From: Chryseobacterium sp. JV274 | Lineage (GTDB): Bacteria > Bacteroidota > Bacteroidia > Flavobacteriales > Weeksellaceae | NCBI RefSeq assembly: GCF_903969135.1 | Contig: NZ_LR824569.1 | Span: forward strand, 4,485,001 to 4,549,000 | Direction of reading: 5' to 3' | Length of the DNA: 64,000 nucleotides | In this document: positions 8,734 through 15,867 of the stretch, in pieces | How positions within the stretch are numbered: the stretch's first letter is position 1 | How the letters are laid out: the number at the start of each line of letters is the position of its first letter | Position numbers and translations under genes: made by a program | The notes under the pieces: generated by a model | What the model was told of the DNA's origin: nothing | Seen by the model: the letters and a program-made list of their open reading frames with translations, nothing else | Databases searched by the model: none

Positions 8734-8837
8734 ATGGTTTAGATTTAATGTTAAACTAAAATAGTAAATATTTTCATATTATTCATTTGGTGGTGAAAAT
8801 ATTTTACTATAAATCAAGGTTTTGTTTAATTTTTAAA

Positions 8838-8863
8838 TAAAAAACACCTACAAGTGCAGGTGT
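8838..8863 (-). terminator. Terminator after peptide 3
   Basis: ACACCT (8844-8849) pairs with AGGTGT (8858-8863); on the minus strand it is followed by a U-run. It separates the two peptide dicistrons. Confidence 0.65.
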
Positions 8864-8879
8864 CTGTAATGATCATATA

Positions 8880-9026
8880 TTATTCCAGGGGACATGGATT
8901 CACAACACAGATGTTATGACAGCACGAACCGCCCGGACATTCGTAATGTTCTGTACATTTTTTGAAAGGTCCGTTCCCTTTGATTTCCTTTTGTACTTGT
9001 CTGCTGAGTTTTTTTAGATTTTTCAT
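8880..9026 (-). CDS. Cysteine-rich bacteriocin-like peptide 3 (48 aa)
   Basis: Leader MKNLKKLSRQVQKEIKGNG (no GG; ends GNG). The core has C-x5-C-x4-CC-x3-C-x4-C with PGGSCCHNIC, close to peptide 5. It starts 40 bp after peptide 4 on the same strand and is followed by a terminator. Function unknown; see peptide 2 for the family argument. Confidence 0.78.
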   Translation of the reverse strand: MKNLKKLSRQVQKEIKGNGPFKKCTEHYECPGGSCCHNICVVNPCPLE

Positions 9027-9066
9027 GATATTTTATTTTATGTGAGTTAGTTAAGTTTTTTATATT

Positions 9067-9207
9067 CTATTCAAGGCAGATGAACGGTGAACAAATGCCA
9101 TAGCAGCAATATCCTACAGTACACGGGTTACTGTCACTGCATCGTTCAATGGATCCTCCATTGATTTGCTTTGCTTTTTCTCTACTGAGTTTCTTTAGAT
9201 TTTTCAT
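9067..9207 (-). CDS. Cysteine-rich bacteriocin-like peptide 4 (46 aa)
   Basis: Leader MKNLKKLSREKAKQINGG with GG end; core C-x5-C-x4-CC-x3-C-x4-C containing VGYCCYGIC, close to peptide 2. First gene of a dicistron with peptide 3. The upstream block (AAATCTAAA, then CTATTTTAG and a TTTCACC patch, minus strand) is shared with peptide 2. Confidence 0.8.
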   Translation of the reverse strand: MKNLKKLSREKAKQINGGSIERCSDSNPCTVGYCCYGICSPFICLE

Positions 9208-9317
9208 AGGGTTTAGATTTTAATATTGAACTAAAATAGTAAAAAATATTTAATAATTCCTTATTTGGTGAAAATATTTAATTGTTAATCAGTTATTTAT
9301 GATATGTTTAAACTAAA

Positions 9318-9350
9318 AAGCACCTGTTTCATAGGCGTGAACAAGTGCTT
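9318..9350 (-). terminator. Terminator after peptide 5
   Basis: AAGCAC (9318-9323) pairs with GTGCTT (9345-9350), with further partial pairing inside; a U-run follows on the minus strand. Confidence 0.6.
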
Positions 9351-9368
9351 TATTTAACATGAAAATAT

Positions 9369-9524
9369 TTATAATTCAGGGCATGGATACACTACACATA
9401 CTCTGTGACAGCATGATCCACCCGGACATTCAAAAGAATATTGACATTTCTGAAGACGTATGATACTTCCTGAGATTTCTTTCTGACTGTTTCTGTTCAG
9501 TCTTTTTAAATTTAAATTTTTCAT
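9369..9524 (-). CDS. Cysteine-rich bacteriocin-like peptide 5 (51 aa)
   Basis: Leader MKNLNLKRLNRNSQKEISGS, diverged from the others and lacking GG; core C-x5-C-x4-CC-x3-C-x4-C with PGGSCCHRVC, nearly the core of peptide 3. Transcribed alone, with its own terminator. The start is supported by the AAATCTAAA block upstream that is shared with peptides 2 and 4. Confidence 0.76.
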   Translation of the reverse strand: MKNLNLKRLNRNSQKEISGSIIRLQKCQYSFECPGGSCCHRVCVVYPCPEL

Positions 9525-9615
9525 AATAATTTAGATTTAAGATCAAACTAAACTAATGAAAGCATTCAAAGTATTGATATACATGTAGATATTCTGCAGG
9601 ATAAAGGCTATGAAA

Positions 9616-9686
9616 GAATTATGAATTATGAATTATGAATTATGAATTATGAATTATGAATTATGAATTATGAATTATGAATTATT
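9616..9686. repeat. 7-bp tandem repeat (ATGAATT), about 10 copies
   Basis: Nine perfect copies of ATGAATT fill 9621-9683 with partial copies at each side. It lies between the peptide cluster and the next gene. Such a perfect heptamer array should vary in copy number between strains. No gene is seen in 9525-9785. Confidence 0.95.
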
Positions 9687-9785
9687 CTGGTATACCTAAC
9701 TGATGTTGAGAGTGAAAATTCACGATTGACTTGCGAAGCAAAATTGACCATTGATTATCAAAGGTCTTATATTCCAACTTTAAAC

Positions 9786-10334
9786 TCAAAGCACTGCTTC
9801 CGTTGACTTCAGCTTTCTCAGCTTTTTTATGATTCCTTTTATAGCTCCTTCGGTTCCTATTTTAACAGAGTTTACTGTTGAACCCAGCAGGCGCATATTT
9901 TTTCGGTAAGTATCATAGTCTGTTTCCGTGACAAGATTTCCGTCAGAACCAAAAAGTTTCATGCTGACAACTACCTGATTGGAGAAAACATATTTTCCTA
10001 AGCCTACTTTGAAATACCGTACTTTGGAAACAATCGCAAAATCAGCATCGTTATTGAGGCAGTAATCTGCGATGGTCTGTTTATCTATGCTGTCAAAGGG
10101 AACCTGAACTTCCGCCCGGAGCATTTTATTTCTTCTGCTGCTGAAATTATCGGAAACAGCGTCAAAGAATGCATTGTTGGTGGGATCTTTTATCTCATCA
10201 ACATCAGGCTCTACTTCAGGATTGAAGTACAGAACTTTTTTTATTTTGTCATCAGCCGTTTTCTGAGCTTTTACCGAAGTAATGCCGATGAATAAAAAAG
10301 TTGTAATTGCCGTAAAGAATATAATTTTTTTCAT
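9786..10334 (-). CDS. Exported protein of unknown function (182 aa)
   Basis: A clear signal peptide (MKKIIFFTAITTFLFIGITSVKAQ, cleavage after the Ala-Gln region) precedes a soluble domain. No known family is recognised. The pattern of a conserved stretch NDADFAIVSKVRYFKVG suggests a periplasmic or surface-associated protein that responds to or assembles with others, but nothing more can be said. Transcribed divergently from rpsO. Confidence 0.65.
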   Translation of the reverse strand: MKKIIFFTAITTFLFIGITSVKAQKTADDKIKKVLYFNPEVEPDVDEIKDPTNNAFFDAVSDNFSSRRNKMLRAEVQVPFDSIDKQTIADYCLNNDADFAIVSKVRYFKVGLGKYVFSNQVVVSMKLFGSDGNLVTETDYDTYRKNMRLLGSTVNSVKIGTEGAIKGIIKKLRKLKSTEAVL

Positions 10335-10441
10335 TTGTAATTCGAATGCAAAATTACTGCCTTTTCGTTGGATTGCATAAAATTTATTAAGAAATTTTTA
10401 ACATTTTTTTCTATCAAATTTGATTTATGAAATCAATAATG

Positions 10442-10472
10442 TTTGCAGAATCAAAAAATAGTCGTAATTTTG
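10442..10472 (+). promoter_or_regulatory. Promoter of rpsO
   Basis: TTTG (10442-10445) and TAATTTTG (10465-10472) are separated by 19 nt, an exact match to the Bacteroidota housekeeping promoter layout. Confidence 0.85.
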
Positions 10473-10507
10473 CACCCGTTACATAATAATCATTAAACAA
10501 TATTGGA

Positions 10508-10777
10508 ATGTACTTAACAACAGACAAAAAGCAGGAAATTTTCGCAAAACACGGAAAATCTGCACAAGACACAGGAAGTGCTGAAGGACAAATCGCTCTT
10601 TTCACTTTCAGAATCAACCACTTATCTCAGCACTTAAAGGCTAACCGTCATGATTTCAACACAGAGAGATCTCTAGTGAAATTGGTAGGTAAGAGAAAAA
10701 GTTTACTAGATTACCTTAAAAACAAAGATATCGCAAGATATAGAGCAATTATTGCTGAACTAGGTTTAAGAAAATAA
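10508..10777 (+). CDS. rpsO: 30S ribosomal protein S15
   Basis: 89 residues, the full length of S15. Recognisable stretches are TGSAEGQIALFTFRINHLSQHL and SLVKLVGKRKSLLDYLK with the C-terminal RYRAIIAELGLRK. It binds 16S rRNA in the platform of the small subunit. In many bacteria rpsO is directly followed by pnp; here pnp is 2.7 kb away with two opposite-strand genes between. Has its own promoter and terminator. Confidence 0.98.
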   Translation: MYLTTDKKQEIFAKHGKSAQDTGSAEGQIALFTFRINHLSQHLKANRHDFNTERSLVKLVGKRKSLLDYLKNKDIARYRAIIAELGLRK

Positions 10778-10798
10778 TCTATAAAGATTTTCAAAATC

Positions 10799-10830
10799 AA
10801 AAGCAACTTCGAAAGAGGTTGCTTTTTTAT
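10799..10830 (+). terminator. Terminator of rpsO
   Basis: AAAGCAAC and GTTGCTTT form a stem over a short loop, followed by T6. Confidence 0.85.
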
Positions 10831-10954
10831 TTTATATTACTGTGACTCTTTAACCACAAAAGGGACAAAGCTTTTTAGAAACTATTAAATGTTTGAGAAG
10901 AGCACTTAAGTTTTTTTAAAGTCTTTGATTTTCATGTGATATAAAGAGTATTTA

Positions 10955-11020
10955 GATTCCTACGGAATGACACAATTCAAATGGAGTTGTATTCATGCAA
11001 TTTGTCATTCCGTAGGAATC
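10955..11020. repeat. Interspersed palindromic repeat, family A copy 1
   Basis: Bounded by GATTCCTACGGAATGACA and its inverse TGTCATTCCGTAGGAATC. Other copies are at 30708-30774, 36459-36524 and 59333-59399. It lies between convergent genes. No coding capacity. Confidence 0.9.
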
Positions 11021-11083
11021 CAGCTTTTATTATTCATAAAAAAGATTACAACTTAAGCCAATAGCACAACTGAAGATGCACTA

Positions 11084-11138
11084 ATTCCCATCCTCCGGAG
11101 GGGTGGCGAAAATTCAAAGAATTTTTGAAGGGGTGGTT
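11084..11138. repeat. Interspersed repeat, family B copy 1 (reverse orientation)
   Basis: Matches, in reverse, the elements at 36328-36383 and 59203-59257 (ACCACCCCGTC ... CCTCCGGAGGAGGGG). Its edge reaches the stop codon of the DUF4260 gene. Paired with family A copy 1 about 65 bp away. Confidence 0.88.
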
Positions 11139-11496
11139 AATTGCTATCTTTTCCAATCTTCCCCAAATGCGTATTCTGAAAACTGTCCGGATACTTCAAT
11201 CCATAGCCCAGAATTCTGTCAAAAGCTGAATGAGAAAATAAAATGGCTCCGGCCATTTGCAGATAGGGTAGAGATAGAGCTGTTCCGGCAAAATAAACAA
11301 GGATCGCTACTCCAAAGTGATGGAAGAGATTATAGAAAAATGCTCCAACTTTGGTATTCACCGTATACCCCAGCATTGAAATGTCCGGAGCAAGAAATAG
11401 CCCTGCAAACCACCACCATGAATATCCCGTTAGGGCAAAAGCATAGATTCCTAATAACAGAAATGCTGCGTATTCAAGCTTTAATTGTATTTTCAT
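11137..11496 (-). CDS. DUF4260 membrane protein (119 aa)
   Basis: Small integral membrane protein with three to four hydrophobic segments. Typical DUF4260 signatures are APDISMLGY, YNLFHH and DRILGYGLKYPDSFQNTHLG. The function of the family is unknown. The gene sits between rpsO and a sugar transporter, on the strand opposite rpsO, and its stop codon overlaps the end of an interspersed repeat. Confidence 0.85.
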   Translation of the reverse strand: MKIQLKLEYAAFLLLGIYAFALTGYSWWWFAGLFLAPDISMLGYTVNTKVGAFFYNLFHHFGVAILVYFAGTALSLPYLQMAGAILFSHSAFDRILGYGLKYPDSFQNTHLGKIGKDSN

Positions 11497-11556
11497 ATCA
11501 TATTGTTAATCTATTAGATAAGTTCCTGTTTATTACAAAAAGTTACATTTTAAGAT

Positions 11557-11595
11557 CAAAAAAAGAAAGCGGAACACCTTTGAGATATTCCGCTT
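11557..11595 (-). terminator. Terminator of the sugar transporter gene
   Basis: On the minus strand AAGCGGAA/TTCCGCTT form a stem, followed by a U-rich tract (CTTTTTTT). Confidence 0.8.
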
Positions 11596-11617
11596 ATACA
11601 TTTTGATATGATTGATT

Positions 11618-13045
11618 TTAATGACCGGATTTAGCTTCGGTATTCTCTACATGACCAAGATACTTGGTACAGTAAGCCCCGAAGATAAGAATAACCAGAT
11701 AACAGAATACAGGAATGATGAATGAATGCTGTACGCCAAACTGATCTGCAAGATATCCCTGGAAAATAGGAACTATAGCCCCACCTAAAATAGCCATTAC
11801 AACCAGTGAAGATCCCTGGCTGGTATATTTCCCCAGTCCTGAGATTGCCAGTGTATAAATATTCGAGAACATAATAGAGTTGAAAATTCCGATTCCTAGA
11901 ATACTGTACATTGCCAGTTCTCCATGATTGACCATAGCAGAAATCAGTAATACAACATTGATCGCTGCAAAGATGGATAATGTTCTTGCCGGAGCCGATT
12001 TACCCACGAAAAAGGCAATGAAATTAAGAACGATAAATACAAGGAAAAAGCTGATCTGAGAGAAGGTAAGGTTCACAATACTAAAGATAACAAGGAAAAC
12101 TGCTCCTGCTGCCCCAAGCATATAAACAGCCTTTTTACTCTGGCTTAAAGATTGGTTCAAAGAAATAGCCCCAAGAAAACGGCCGATCATGGCTCCGCCC
12201 CAATACAGGGAAAGGTAGTTTTTGCTGATAATTTCATTAAATCCCATAATCTGTGGCTGCTCAAGGAAACTGATAATAAAACTTCCTACAGCAACTTCTC
12301 CGCCTACATAGCAGAACATTGCAAATACTCCGAATTTCAGGTGGCTGAATTCAAGAGCTCCCCAGCCTTTTATCACTTCTTCTTCACCCATCTGGAATGA
12401 AGGAAGTTTAACTCTTGAAATCAACAGAGCTACCAATAAAAGAATTCCTGCGAAAATAAGGTAAGGGATTCTCGTTGCTACCGCACTGAATGACCCATCC
12501 GGAGAAGAGAAAAATTCAAAAATAAGATGGCCTCCAAGCACAGGAGCAATCGTAGTTCCGAATGCATTGAATGCCTGTGTCATATTCAGCCGGCTGGAAG
12601 CAGATTCTTCACTCCCCAGTAACGAAACATACGCATTGGCAGTAATCTGCAGTACCGTAAAACCAAGTCCCAAAATAAACAAAGCTCCCAAAAACAATGG
12701 ATAATACGAGAAAGTAGCTGCCGGATAAAACAGGACACAGCCAAAAGCTGCCAGAAAAATTCCGAACAGAATTCCTTTTTTGTACCCTAATTTATTGATA
12801 GGATCTCCTTTTGTGATCGAGATCAGGAAATAAATCAGCGATCCGATAAAGTAAGCCCCGAAAAAACAGAACTGTACCAGCATGGATTCGAAAAAGGTAA
12901 GATTGAAAAGTTGCTTCAGATAAGGGATCAGGATGTCATTCATACAGGTGATGAATCCCCACATAAAAAACAACAGGGTGATGGTAATCAACGGAACCGT
13001 ATAATTCCTGCTTTGCGATTGTACTTCTTTATTAATCATAAACAT
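11618..13045 (-). CDS. Sugar MFS transporter (FucP/GluP type)
   Basis: 475 residues with about twelve membrane segments. The N-terminal FFMWGFITCMNDILIPYLK and LYFLI-SITKGDPINKLGYKKG pattern, and the central GWGALEFSHLKFGVFAMFCYVGGEV, match the proton-coupled fucose/glucose-galactose symporters of Bacteroidota. Imports a hexose across the inner membrane; which sugar is not clear. A glucokinase gene is elsewhere in the window (40.3 kb), so glucose is reasonable. Alternatives include N-acetylglucosamine transport. Confidence 0.88.
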   Translation of the reverse strand: MFMINKEVQSQSRNYTVPLITITLLFFMWGFITCMNDILIPYLKQLFNLTFFESMLVQFCFFGAYFIGSLIYFLISITKGDPINKLGYKKGILFGIFLAAFGCVLFYPAATFSYYPLFLGALFILGLGFTVLQITANAYVSLLGSEESASSRLNMTQAFNAFGTTIAPVLGGHLIFEFFSSPDGSFSAVATRIPYLIFAGILLLVALLISRVKLPSFQMGEEEVIKGWGALEFSHLKFGVFAMFCYVGGEVAVGSFIISFLEQPQIMGFNEIISKNYLSLYWGGAMIGRFLGAISLNQSLSQSKKAVYMLGAAGAVFLVIFSIVNLTFSQISFFLVFIVLNFIAFFVGKSAPARTLSIFAAINVVLLISAMVNHGELAMYSILGIGIFNSIMFSNIYTLAISGLGKYTSQGSSLVVMAILGGAIVPIFQGYLADQFGVQHSFIIPVFCYLVILIFGAYCTKYLGHVENTEAKSGH

Positions 13046-13114
13046 TTATTTATCTGTATAAGGATAAGTCCTTAACTTTTTTTTGCCTACAGCATTGCAT
13101 TTTTTGAAGTAAGG

Positions 13115-13145
13115 CAAATATAGGGATCAACCTATGTTTCTGCAA
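13115..13145 (-). promoter_or_regulatory. Promoter of the sugar transporter gene
   Basis: On the minus strand TATATTTG (13115-13122) has TTGC 19 nt upstream, as in the standard Bacteroidota promoter. The remainder of the 13046-13470 interval shows no gene, only A+T-rich DNA. Confidence 0.65.
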
Positions 13146-13396
13146 TAATTTTAATGGTTTTTATAATGAAATGTATACTTCTTTTCAATTTAGAATATTA
13201 TTTCCATTTTTTGAGACAATAATACAAAAACAACAGCATTTTTCAATGCATTATCTTCAGAAAAATGCATTGAAATAATGAATAAGTTGAGATTACAGCT
13301 ATAAATTTTGAATCTTTCATCAACTGATAGCCAATTTTTTGTATTTTGACAGCCTATTTATGCAATTGAAAAATTTAATATTTCATTATTATATAG

Positions 13397-13404
13397 TACC
13401 TTTG
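13397..13404 (+). promoter_or_regulatory. -7 box of pnp
   Basis: TACCTTTG matches TAnnTTTG, 66 bp before the pnp ATG. The -33 region is a weak TTTA. Confidence 0.6.
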
Positions 13405-13470
13405 CACACGAAATTTAAAGAGTTTAAATATTAATTCATACTCAATACGGAGTATTAAGAAGACAAATTT

Positions 13471-15729
13471 ATGAGTATACCTCAAGCGTTTACAGAAATG
13501 ATTACTCTTGCAGATGGCAGAGAAATCACTATTGAAACAGGGAAATTGGCCAAGCAGGCTGATGGATCTGTGGTAGTAAAAATGGGTGGAACAATGCTTT
13601 TAGCAACTGTTGTAGCCAATAAAGAAGCAAATCCTGGTGTAGATTTTTTACCATTAACAGTTGATTATAGAGAAAAATTCTATGCAGGTGGAAGAATTCC
13701 TGGAAATTTCTTCCGTAGAGAAGCAAGACCTTCTGATCAGGAAATTTTAACGATGCGTTTGGTGGACAGAGTTTTACGTCCGCTTTTCCCTGAAGATTTC
13801 CACGCTGAAGTTCAGGTGATGATTTCATTAATTTCTTATGACGGAAAAACAATTCCTGATGATTTAGCAGGTTTGGCAGCTTCTGCAGCGATTGCTATTA
13901 CAGATATTCCTTTCAACGGACCAATGTCTGAAGTAAGAGTTGTAAGATTTGATGGAGTGCTTTCTGTTAACCCAAGTTATGAAGAACTGAAAAATTCTGA
14001 GCTTGATATCATGGTGGGAGCTACTAAAGATTCCATCGTAATGGTAGAAGGTGAAATGAAAGAAATTTCTGAGCAGGAAATGTTGGAAGCTATTAATTTT
14101 GGTCATGCTGAAATTAAAAAACAAATCGAAGCTCAGGAGAGATTAGCAGAAAAAGTAGGAAAAGCTTTCCCTAAGAGAGAATATTCTCACGAAAATCACG
14201 ACGAAGAAATTCGTGAAAAAGTATGGAAAGAAACTTATGATAAAGTATATGAAGTAGCAAGAACTCCATCTGGAAAAGAGGAGAGAGGAGAGAAATTCAA
14301 AGCAGTTCGTGAAGAATTTTTAGCTCAATATGCTGAAAATGCAGAAGAATTGGAAAGAGTAACACCTTTCGTAAAAGTATATTATCATGATGTAGAGAAA
14401 GAAGCAATGCGTCAGATGATCCTTGAAGACAATATCCGTCTTGATGGTCGTGATCCTCAAACGATCCGTCCTATCTGGTCAGAAATTGACTACCTTCCGG
14501 GAGCTCACGGTTCTGCAGTGTTTACAAGAGGTGAAACTCAGTCTTTAACAGCCGTAACTTTAGGTTCTGTGAAAGATGCAAACATGGTAGATAGTGTTAT
14601 TTCTCAGCACGACGAAAAATTCTTCTTACATTATAACTTCCCTCCGTTTTCTACAGGTGAAGCAAGACCTTTAAGAGGAACTTCAAGAAGAGAAGTAGGA
14701 CACGGAAACCTTGCTCAAAGAGCATTACAGGCAGTTATTCCTGAAGAAAATCCATATACCATCAGAATTGTTTCTGATATCTTAGAATCAAACGGTTCAT
14801 CTTCAATGGCAACAGTTTGTGCAGGAACACTGGCACTAATGGATGCCGGGGTAAAGATTACAAAACCTGTTTCAGGTATTGCAATGGGATTGATCACGGA
14901 TGCAAAATCAGGTAAATTCACTGTACTTTCTGATATCTTAGGAGATGAAGATCACCTTGGAGATATGGACTTCAAAGTAACAGGTACTGCAGACGGTATC
15001 ACTGCTTGTCAGATGGATATCAAAATTCAGGGACTTTCTATGGATATCATGGAAAAAGCTTTGATGCAGGCAAGAGACGGAAGATTACACATCTTAAATA
15101 AAATCACTGAAACAATCTCTGAACCAAGAGCAGACGTGAAGCCTCACGCTCCGAAAATGGTAGTAATGGAAATCTCTAAAGACTTCATTGGTGCTGTAAT
15201 CGGGCCTGGAGGAAAGATCATTCAGCAGATGCAGAAAGATACGGATACCGTTATTGCTATTGAAGAAGTAGGGGAGATTGGACGTATCGAAATTGCAGGA
15301 ACAGACAGAGAGAAAATCAATGCTGCTGTTGCTAAGATCAATGAAATTACTTTCGTACCGGTTGTAGGAGAAGTTTACAATGGTAAAGTAGTGAAAGTAA
15401 TGGACTTCGGTGCATTTGTGGCGATTGCTAAAGGAACAGAAGGACTTCTTCACATTTCTGAAATTGAATGGGCTCGTCTTGACAAAGTTCCTTATGCTGA
15501 AGGTGATGAAGTAGAAGTGAAGTTCATGGGTTACGATGACCGTAAGAAAATGAAACTTTCAAGAAAAGTTCTTTTACCAAGACCTCCAAGACCTGAAGGA
15601 CAGGGGAGACCAGAAGGGCAAAGAAGACCGGAAGGACAAGGAAGACCTGAGGGACAAAGAAGACCAGAAGGACAAAAGCCACAAGGTGAAAGACCAGTGG
15701 AAAACGAAACTCCTTCTAACGAAGCTTAA
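13471..15729 (+). CDS. pnp: Polyribonucleotide nucleotidyltransferase (PNPase)
   Basis: 752 residues: two RNase PH domains (about 12-230 and 320-550), a KH domain (about 560-620, [12 protein letters not shown]) and an S1 domain (about 630-700, [18 protein letters not shown]). Phosphorolytic 3'-to-5' RNA decay. The C-terminal tail is a low-complexity run of five or six RPEGQ(G/R) repeats ending in an acidic tip, a feature that is basic and probably disordered. PNPase is known in other bacteria to work with Y RNAs and RNA-quality-control factors, relevant to the RNA-repair loci further on, though no link is shown here. Confidence 0.97.
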   Translation: MSIPQAFTEMITLADGREITIETGKLAKQADGSVVVKMGGTMLLATVVANKEANPGVDFLPLTVDYREKFYAGGRIPGNFFRREARPSDQEILTMRLVDRVLRPLFPEDFHAEVQVMISLISYDGKTIPDDLAGLAASAAIAITDIPFNGPMSEVRVVRFDGVLSVNPSYEELKNSELDIMVGATKDSIVMVEGEMKEISEQEMLEAINFGHAEIKKQIEAQERLAEKVGKAFPKREYSHENHDEEIREKVWKETYDKVYEVARTPSGKEERGEKFKAVREEFLAQYAENAEELERVTPFVKVYYHDVEKEAMRQMILEDNIRLDGRDPQTIRPIWSEIDYLPGAHGSAVFTRGETQSLTAVTLGSVKDANMVDSVISQHDEKFFLHYNFPPFSTGEARPLRGTSRREVGHGNLAQRALQAVIPEENPYTIRIVSDILESNGSSSMATVCAGTLALMDAGVKITKPVSGIAMGLITDAKSGKFTVLSDILGDEDHLGDMDFKVTGTADGITACQMDIKIQGLSMDIMEKALMQARDGRLHILNKITETISEPRADVKPHAPKMVVMEISKDFIGAVIGPGGKIIQQMQKDTDTVIAIEEVGEIGRIEIAGTDREKINAAVAKINEITFVPVVGEVYNGKVVKVMDFGAFVAIAKGTEGLLHISEIEWARLDKVPYAEGDEVEVKFMGYDDRKKMKLSRKVLLPRPPRPEGQGRPEGQRRPEGQGRPEGQRRPEGQKPQGERPVENETPSNEA

Positions 15730-15750
15730 TAAGATTCATTCTTACATATA

Positions 15751-15779
15751 AAAAATCCCTCAATTTTGAGGGATTTTTG
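15751..15779 (+). terminator. Terminator of pnp
   Basis: AAAATCCCTCA and TGAGGGATTTTT form a strong stem with a short loop and T-run. Confidence 0.9.
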
Positions 15780-15787
15780 CTTTTTAT

Positions 15788-15859
15788 GTCATTGCGAAAT
15801 GCAAAGCATTGAAGCAATCTCGCTTTTGAAAATTCAGAGATTGTTTAGCTTGCAATGAC
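15788..15859. repeat. Interspersed inverted repeat (GTCATTGC ... GCAATGAC)
   Basis: GTCATTGCGAAATGCAAAGC at one end and GCTTGCAATGAC at the other, with internal AAGCAATCTC/GAGATTGTTT pairing, form an imperfect palindrome of about 72 bp between convergent genes. I recall similar hairpins in many Bacteroidota genomes. Confidence 0.75.
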
Positions 15860-15867
15860 TGTAGTTA

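Noticed and set aside
11103..11606. 167-aa plus-strand ORF
   Set aside because: It has no ATG-supported start, crosses family B repeat and the sugar transporter terminator, and is antisense to the DUF4260 gene.
13046..13470. Riboswitch or RNA gene upstream of pnp
   Set aside because: Only promoters and A+T-rich DNA are seen; no long paired region.
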